NCBI RefSeq assembly: GCF_000739695.1
Contig: NZ_BBIO01000015.1
Location: forward strand, 1-64,000
Reading direction: 5' to 3'
Length of the DNA stretch: 64,000 bases
Origin: Tepidicaulis marinus
Lineage (GTDB): Bacteria > Pseudomonadota > Alphaproteobacteria > Parvibaculales > Parvibaculaceae
Part shown: positions 60,459 to 64,000 of the stretch, one piece after another
Numbering within the stretch: position 1 is the first letter of the stretch
How the letters are laid out: each line of letters opens with the position of its first letter
Program-made: the position numbers and the translations under genes
Notes under the pieces: model-generated
The model's input: only the letters and a program-made list of their open reading frames with translations
What the model was told of the DNA's origin: nothing
Databases searched by the model: none

Positions 60459-60567
60459 AGACCGCTCTTTGAGTGGCCGGAACATAGCGAGTGATTTGGG
60501 CTTCTGCAACGGTATTTCCCCCCTTGCAGGCCCGCGCCAGCCCCTGTATAACGCGCCCTCGACAAGG

Positions 60568-60644
60568 CGGAGCGTAGCGCAGCCTGGTAGCGCACCTCGT
60601 TCGGGACGAGGGGGTCGCAGGTTCAAATCCTGCCGCTCCGACCA
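60568..60644 (+). tRNA. tRNA-Pro (anticodon CGG)
   Basis: The acceptor stem CGGAGCG/CGCTCCG, D arm GCGCAGCCTGGTAGCGC and T arm GCAGGTTCAAATCCTGC are all present. The anticodon loop TTCGGGA between CCTCG and CGAGG gives CGG for proline. The 3' CCA is encoded. It is the last core feature before the lower-G+C glycan locus. Confidence 0.95.
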
Positions 60645-60813
60645 TTTCCTAAAGAATTTCCAATTTCTTCTTTTATTGCAGGGTAACATTGAAAATGTTG
60701 CATCTGCCTCAACGTGTGAGGGGCCGATGGAGCAGCTAATGTTGCGCGTGCTAACATCATGATCTGTGATAATAATGGGCAAGGGAAACCGTAGGTAGGG
60801 CAGGGAGCGACGT

Positions 60814-61479
60814 TTGGCGTATCGTTACCTCAAGCGCGTCATCGATATTATCGGCGTTTTCACCGCGATCGTAATAGCTGCGCTTCCTCTCGCCATCATT
60901 GCGCTTGCGGTACGTTGCTCGCTGGGACGCCCTACATTGTTCAGGCAGGAACGCATTGGACAGCATGAACAGCCGTTCTATCTAATCAAATTTCGCACGA
61001 TGAAAGACACATATACGCCGGATGGACAGCTATTGGCCGATGAAGAGCGGCTGACAGCTTTTGGCCGCTTTCTGCGAGCCAGCAGTTTGGATGAGTTGCC
61101 AGAACTCTGGAACGTTCTCAAAGGCGAGATGAGCCTTGTTGGACCCCGTCCGCTTCTTCCTGAATATTTGCCTTACTATTCCGAGCGCCAAGCACGCCGC
61201 CACGATGTGCGCCCAGGTCTAACGGGCTTGGCGCAAGTCAGAGGGCGCAATGCAATCTCATGGGAGACGCGGCTGGAAGCGGACGTCGAGTATGTTGAAA
61301 ATCTCTCACTTGCATTGGATTGTGAGATTCTCCTGCGCACGATCGCTACGGTCTTTGCCAGAAAAGGTATTTCCGCTGACGGGCATGCTACGATGCCGCG
61401 GTTTGACGAGGAAGTTAAAGCAAGGAAGCAGAAATATTCCCGCCCGCAAACTGATGCCATAGGGCACAAGGAAGGTTAG
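60814..61479 (+). CDS. Undecaprenyl-phosphate sugar phosphotransferase (PglC-like)
   Basis: A 221-aa monotopic phosphoglycosyl transferase. It has one N-terminal hydrophobic anchor ([19 protein letters not shown]), the family block [17 protein letters not shown], and the catalytic [30 protein letters not shown] with the Asp-Glu dyad. It transfers a sugar phosphate to undecaprenyl phosphate at the inner membrane to start a repeat unit. The start is TTG at 60814 with GGGAG upstream. With PglD- and PglE-like genes downstream, the sugar may be a diacetamido-type one. Confidence 0.88.
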   Translation: MAYRYLKRVIDIIGVFTAIVIAALPLAIIALAVRCSLGRPTLFRQERIGQHEQPFYLIKFRTMKDTYTPDGQLLADEERLTAFGRFLRASSLDELPELWNVLKGEMSLVGPRPLLPEYLPYYSERQARRHDVRPGLTGLAQVRGRNAISWETRLEADVEYVENLSLALDCEILLRTIATVFARKGISADGHATMPRFDEEVKARKQKYSRPQTDAIGHKEG

Positions 61480-61487
61480 TGACTTCA

Positions 61488-62090
61488 ATGGATCGAATTG
61501 CGGTTATCGGTGCTGGCGGTCATGCCAAAGTCCTTGTCGCGGCATGGCTTGAAGCTGGAGGTCAGGTTGAAGTGATCTTGGACCGGGACCCGGCGCGGAT
61601 TGGCGAAGACTTCTTTGGGCATAGAATTATGCCGCAATCCAATGATGCTCTGAAGGACCTTGCTGCGGTTTTAGCAATCGGTGACAATAAGACGCGTGCG
61701 CAGCTTTCGGGCCACCTGAGGCCAGCCAGCTGGCAGACCGTCATTCATCCCAGGGCATGGGTGCATGGGAGTGCTAAGATTGGAGCTGGGACGCTGATTT
61801 GTGCGGGAGCCGTTGTGCAGCCGGATGCAACAATTGGTGAGCATGCCATTATAAATACGGGTGCGATTATCGAACATGATTGCCGTATCGGGGCATTCGC
61901 TCATATAGGCCCGAGTGCCTGTTTGGGAGGGGATGTAGAAGCAGGTGACGGTGCGTTTGTCGGTCTGGGCGCCAAAGTCTTGCCGCGAAAGCGGCTCGGC
62001 GATTGGGCCGTTGTTGGAGGTGGGGCTTGTGTCACGAAGGACGTTGCCGAAAAAGAAACAGTCGTTGGCGTTCCCGCTGCTGCGATTTGA
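61488..62090 (+). CDS. Sugar O/N-acetyltransferase (NeuD/PglD type)
   Basis: A 200-aa left-handed beta-helix acyltransferase. An N-terminal Rossmann part (MDRIAVIGAGGHAKVLVAAWLEAGG) is followed by hexapeptide repeats (IHPRAWVHGSAKIGAGTLICAGAVVQPDATIGEHAIINTGAIIEHDCRIGAFAHIGPSACLGGDVEAGDGAFVGLG in parts). NeuD/PglD proteins acetylate UDP-4-amino-sugars or sialic-acid precursors. I use the ATG at 61488; a GTG at 61479 overlapping the stop of the previous gene is possible. AAGGAAGG lies upstream. Confidence 0.87.
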   Translation: MDRIAVIGAGGHAKVLVAAWLEAGGQVEVILDRDPARIGEDFFGHRIMPQSNDALKDLAAVLAIGDNKTRAQLSGHLRPASWQTVIHPRAWVHGSAKIGAGTLICAGAVVQPDATIGEHAIINTGAIIEHDCRIGAFAHIGPSACLGGDVEAGDGAFVGLGAKVLPRKRLGDWAVVGGGACVTKDVAEKETVVGVPAAAI

Positions 62091-62113
62091 CGTGACGATC
62101 GAAAGAATAAGAA

Positions 62114-63259
62114 ATGAAAACTCAAACCCAGTCACCATATCGCATCTTGCTTTCCCCGCCTCATATGAGTGGCCGGGAACGCAAGTATGTTGACGAGGTT
62201 TTTGCGACAAATTTTGTGGCGCCGGCCGGCCCTATTCTTTCCCGCTTCGAGCAGATGTTCTGTGAAAGAACCGGCTTTTCCCATGCTGTCGCGGTGTCCA
62301 GCGGCACGGCTGCACTGCATCTTGCCCTTCGCTGCGCAGGAGTGGAGCGGGGCGATAGGGTGTGGGCGCCCACATTCACATTCATCGCTTCAATTGCGCC
62401 AATCATTTATCAAGGCGCAACGCCGGTTCTTTTCGATTGCGATGCGCACAGCTGGAACATCGATCTGGGTCTTGTCGAAGAGGAATTGAAAAAAGCCGCC
62501 CAGCGAAATGAGTTGCCCAAGGCAATTATTGCCGTTGATCTTTATGGAATGCCATGTGACCTGGAGCATCTAAAGGCCATAGCCGCTTCTTATGAGGTAG
62601 CCGTGATCGCCGACTCTGCTGAAGCAATTGGTAGCCGGCGGGAGGGCAAACATGCGGGTTTTGGTGCAGACTGCGCGGCATTTTCATTTAACGGAAATAA
62701 GCTGATAACGACCGGCGGTGGAGGGTTGCTGGCAAGTGAGGATGAAAAGCTTGTCGAATATGCACGTTTCCTTTCCCAGCAGGCCCGGGCGCCGGTTCTT
62801 CATTATGAGCACGAAGAGATCGGCTACAATTACCGCATGAGTTCTATCAATGCTGCCGTCGGGTGCGGACAGTTGGAAGTTCTGGAAGAGCGCGTTACCA
62901 GGCGGCGCGAGATCTTCGAGAATTATCGCAAGTCACTTGGCTCTCTTCCCGGTATTCGTTTTCCCGATGAACCTGCTGGGGCCAGAGCGAATCGTTGGCT
63001 TAGCGTGTTGACAACTAATGGGCGGCCGGATCTCGCCAAATTTATTCTCAGCCTCAACGAGCTTGGTATTGAAGCCCGCAGGCTTTGGAAACCAATGCAT
63101 CTGCAAGGTGCGCTGAAGGGGGTGAACGTAATAGGAGGAAGTGTCGCAGAGAGACTTTTTGAAACAGGACTTTGCTTGCCCTCCGGAACCGATATGACCA
63201 AAGCAGACGAAGAGTTTGTCGCTACGGCTGTAAAGAAAATTGTATCGGAAATTGCGTAA
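62114..63259 (+). CDS. DegT/DnrJ/EryC1/StrS aminotransferase (PglE-like)
   Basis: A 381-aa PLP sugar aminotransferase. SGTAALHLALRCAGVERGDRVWAPTFTFIASI, DLYGMPCDLEHL and DSAEAIGSRREGKHAGFGADCAAFSFNGNKLITTGGGG are family blocks, the last carrying the Schiff-base lysine. The C-terminus ends in PSGTDMTKADEEFVATAVKKI. It adds an amino group to a 4-keto-sugar nucleotide, whose product the neighbouring PglD-like enzyme would acetylate before the PglC-like transferase uses it. The 4,6-dehydratase (PglF) is not in the window. Confidence 0.9.
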   Translation: MKTQTQSPYRILLSPPHMSGRERKYVDEVFATNFVAPAGPILSRFEQMFCERTGFSHAVAVSSGTAALHLALRCAGVERGDRVWAPTFTFIASIAPIIYQGATPVLFDCDAHSWNIDLGLVEEELKKAAQRNELPKAIIAVDLYGMPCDLEHLKAIAASYEVAVIADSAEAIGSRREGKHAGFGADCAAFSFNGNKLITTGGGGLLASEDEKLVEYARFLSQQARAPVLHYEHEEIGYNYRMSSINAAVGCGQLEVLEERVTRRREIFENYRKSLGSLPGIRFPDEPAGARANRWLSVLTTNGRPDLAKFILSLNELGIEARRLWKPMHLQGALKGVNVIGGSVAERLFETGLCLPSGTDMTKADEEFVATAVKKIVSEIA

Positions 63260-63475
63260 GCAAGAGGCAGGCTGGCGCGTGTAAGAAGCTCTCTGAACGG
63301 CGGGCATAATCAAAATACTGTCTGCTCTTCCTCCGCTGCTTCCCGGAACCTCTCATGGAGAGTACGCCGGATGCCCGCTGCGATGGTCAGCGCTTAAGAG
63401 GACGGCCCAAGATAAGCGGACGGGGCCTAGCCGGGCGTTGATCGAAAAGACCAGGCCGGTTAGTGGAAAGTTACT

Positions 63476-64000
63476 ATGTGCGGAATCGTTGGGTATCTTG
63501 GGGGAAGCGACCGGCACGGGATTGAGCCGGACGAAACCCTTCTCAAGCGAATGGCGGATACCATACGATCTCGCGGTCCGGATGATTGCGGTGTTTGGTT
63601 TGACGCGTCAGACGGTGTCGGGTTGGCCCATCGCCGGCTTGCCATTCTTGATTTATCTCCGGCAGGCCATCAGCCGATGCACTCGGCTTCCGGAAGATAC
63701 GTCATTATTTTCAATGGCGAGATATATAATCACCTTGAGTTGCGCGAAGACCTGAAACAGCTGGGAACAGCACCTCAATGGCGTGGCCACTCCGATACGG
63801 AAACGCTGCTTGCCGGGTTCGAGGCTTGGGGCGTTGAAGGCACAATACGCCGCTGCGCCGGAATGTTTGCAATAGCGGTTGTTGATCGCAGGGCGCGTAC
63901 GCTTACGCTCGTGCGTGACCGCATTGGTGAGAAGCCGCTTTATTACGGTTGGCAGCGGCGTGATGGGCGCGCTTGCTTTCTGTTTGGGTCTGAACTTAAA
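63476..64000 (+). CDS. Asparagine synthase (glutamine-hydrolyzing), N-terminal part
   Basis: The gene starts at the ATG at 63476 and runs off the right edge, so 175 residues are present. It begins MCGIVGYLGG with the glutamine-amidotransferase nucleophile Cys2, then has RGPDDCGVWFD, LAHRRLAILDLSPAGHQPM, FNGEIYNHLELRE and RDRIGEKPLYYG, all typical of AsnB. The 216 bases upstream hold no gene. In glycan loci AsnB-like proteins often amidate sugars such as uronic acids, so it may belong to this pathway and not to asparagine supply. Confidence 0.88.
   Translation, partial: MCGIVGYLGGSDRHGIEPDETLLKRMADTIRSRGPDDCGVWFDASDGVGLAHRRLAILDLSPAGHQPMHSASGRYVIIFNGEIYNHLELREDLKQLGTAPQWRGHSDTETLLAGFEAWGVEGTIRRCAGMFAIAVVDRRARTLTLVRDRIGEKPLYYGWQRRDGRACFLFGSELK

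Noticed and set aside
60645-60813. A small gene between tRNA-Pro and the sugar transferase
   Set aside because: Short open frames here lack ribosome sites and cover tRNA sequence; I see only an AACATT/AATGTT repeat in this AT-richer gap.
1-64000. CRISPR arrays, insertion sequences, prophage or toxin-antitoxin genes
   Set aside because: No regularly spaced direct repeats, transposase, integrase, phage or paired small toxin/antitoxin genes were found on either strand.

Overview
The window is 64 kb of dense, mostly high-G+C bacterial chromosome. Several things point to an alphaproteobacterium of the Hyphomicrobiales/Parvibaculales type: a TIGR02301 family protein, an aroC-fabI-dnaJ-like cluster next to pdxH, an xseB-ispA-dxs-tlyA run, a DmdC-type acyl-CoA dehydrogenase and an AHL system of LuxR/LuxI type. 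The genus cannot be fixed from sequence reading alone. I see no insertion sequence, prophage or CRISPR array.

Region 1-14 kb holds a truncated YgfZ-like gene, a family 9 glycosyltransferase overlapping dihydroorotase, an acryloyl-CoA reductase (AcuI-like) behind a very structured leader, a feruloyl-CoA synthase-like ligase, a LysE exporter, a ThDP enzyme, then small conserved genes, a MarR regulator, an SDR, a Zur-like Fur protein and a SRAP (HMCES/YedK) DNA-protein crosslink sensor. Region 14-24 kb has a CorC/HlyC membrane protein, an FAD-linked oxidase, a class C beta-lactamase-like hydrolase, Sua5, an SDR facing a DmdC-like acyl-CoA dehydrogenase, and a metallo-beta-lactamase-fold hydrolase.

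Region 24.5-31.7 kb looks like one operon: histone-deacetylase-like amidohydrolase, xseB, ispA, dxs (isoprenoid precursors), tlyA, an RlmD/TrmA-type methyltransferase and another methyltransferase. Region 31.7-39 kb carries aroC, fabI, a DnaJ-family protein, a Sel1-repeat protein, pdxH, a CDF metal transporter and an SDR.

Region 39-54 kb is rich in CoA and PLP chemistry: a class III transaminase, an amidase, an acyl-CoA ligase of the DmdB/medium-chain type, a sphingosine-1-phosphate-lyase-like PLP enzyme, two crotonases, an R2-like diiron protein of unknown role, and a BtuB-type TonB receptor behind a cobalamin riboswitch. The lyase and the diiron gene share the same small palindrome (TGACGC-N2-GCGTCA) at nearly the same distance from their start codons, and the diiron gene also has a perfect FNR/FixK-type box.

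Region 54-60.3 kb holds a quorum-sensing unit (luxR, a 20-bp lux-box-like palindrome, luxI, a small unknown gene), a SLC13 transporter, and a divergent MarR / P450-SnoaL pair with inverted repeats between them. Two tRNA genes (Gln, Pro) then mark the edge of a lower-G+C polysaccharide or amino-sugar locus (PglC-, PglD-, PglE-like and asparagine synthase) that runs out of the window.
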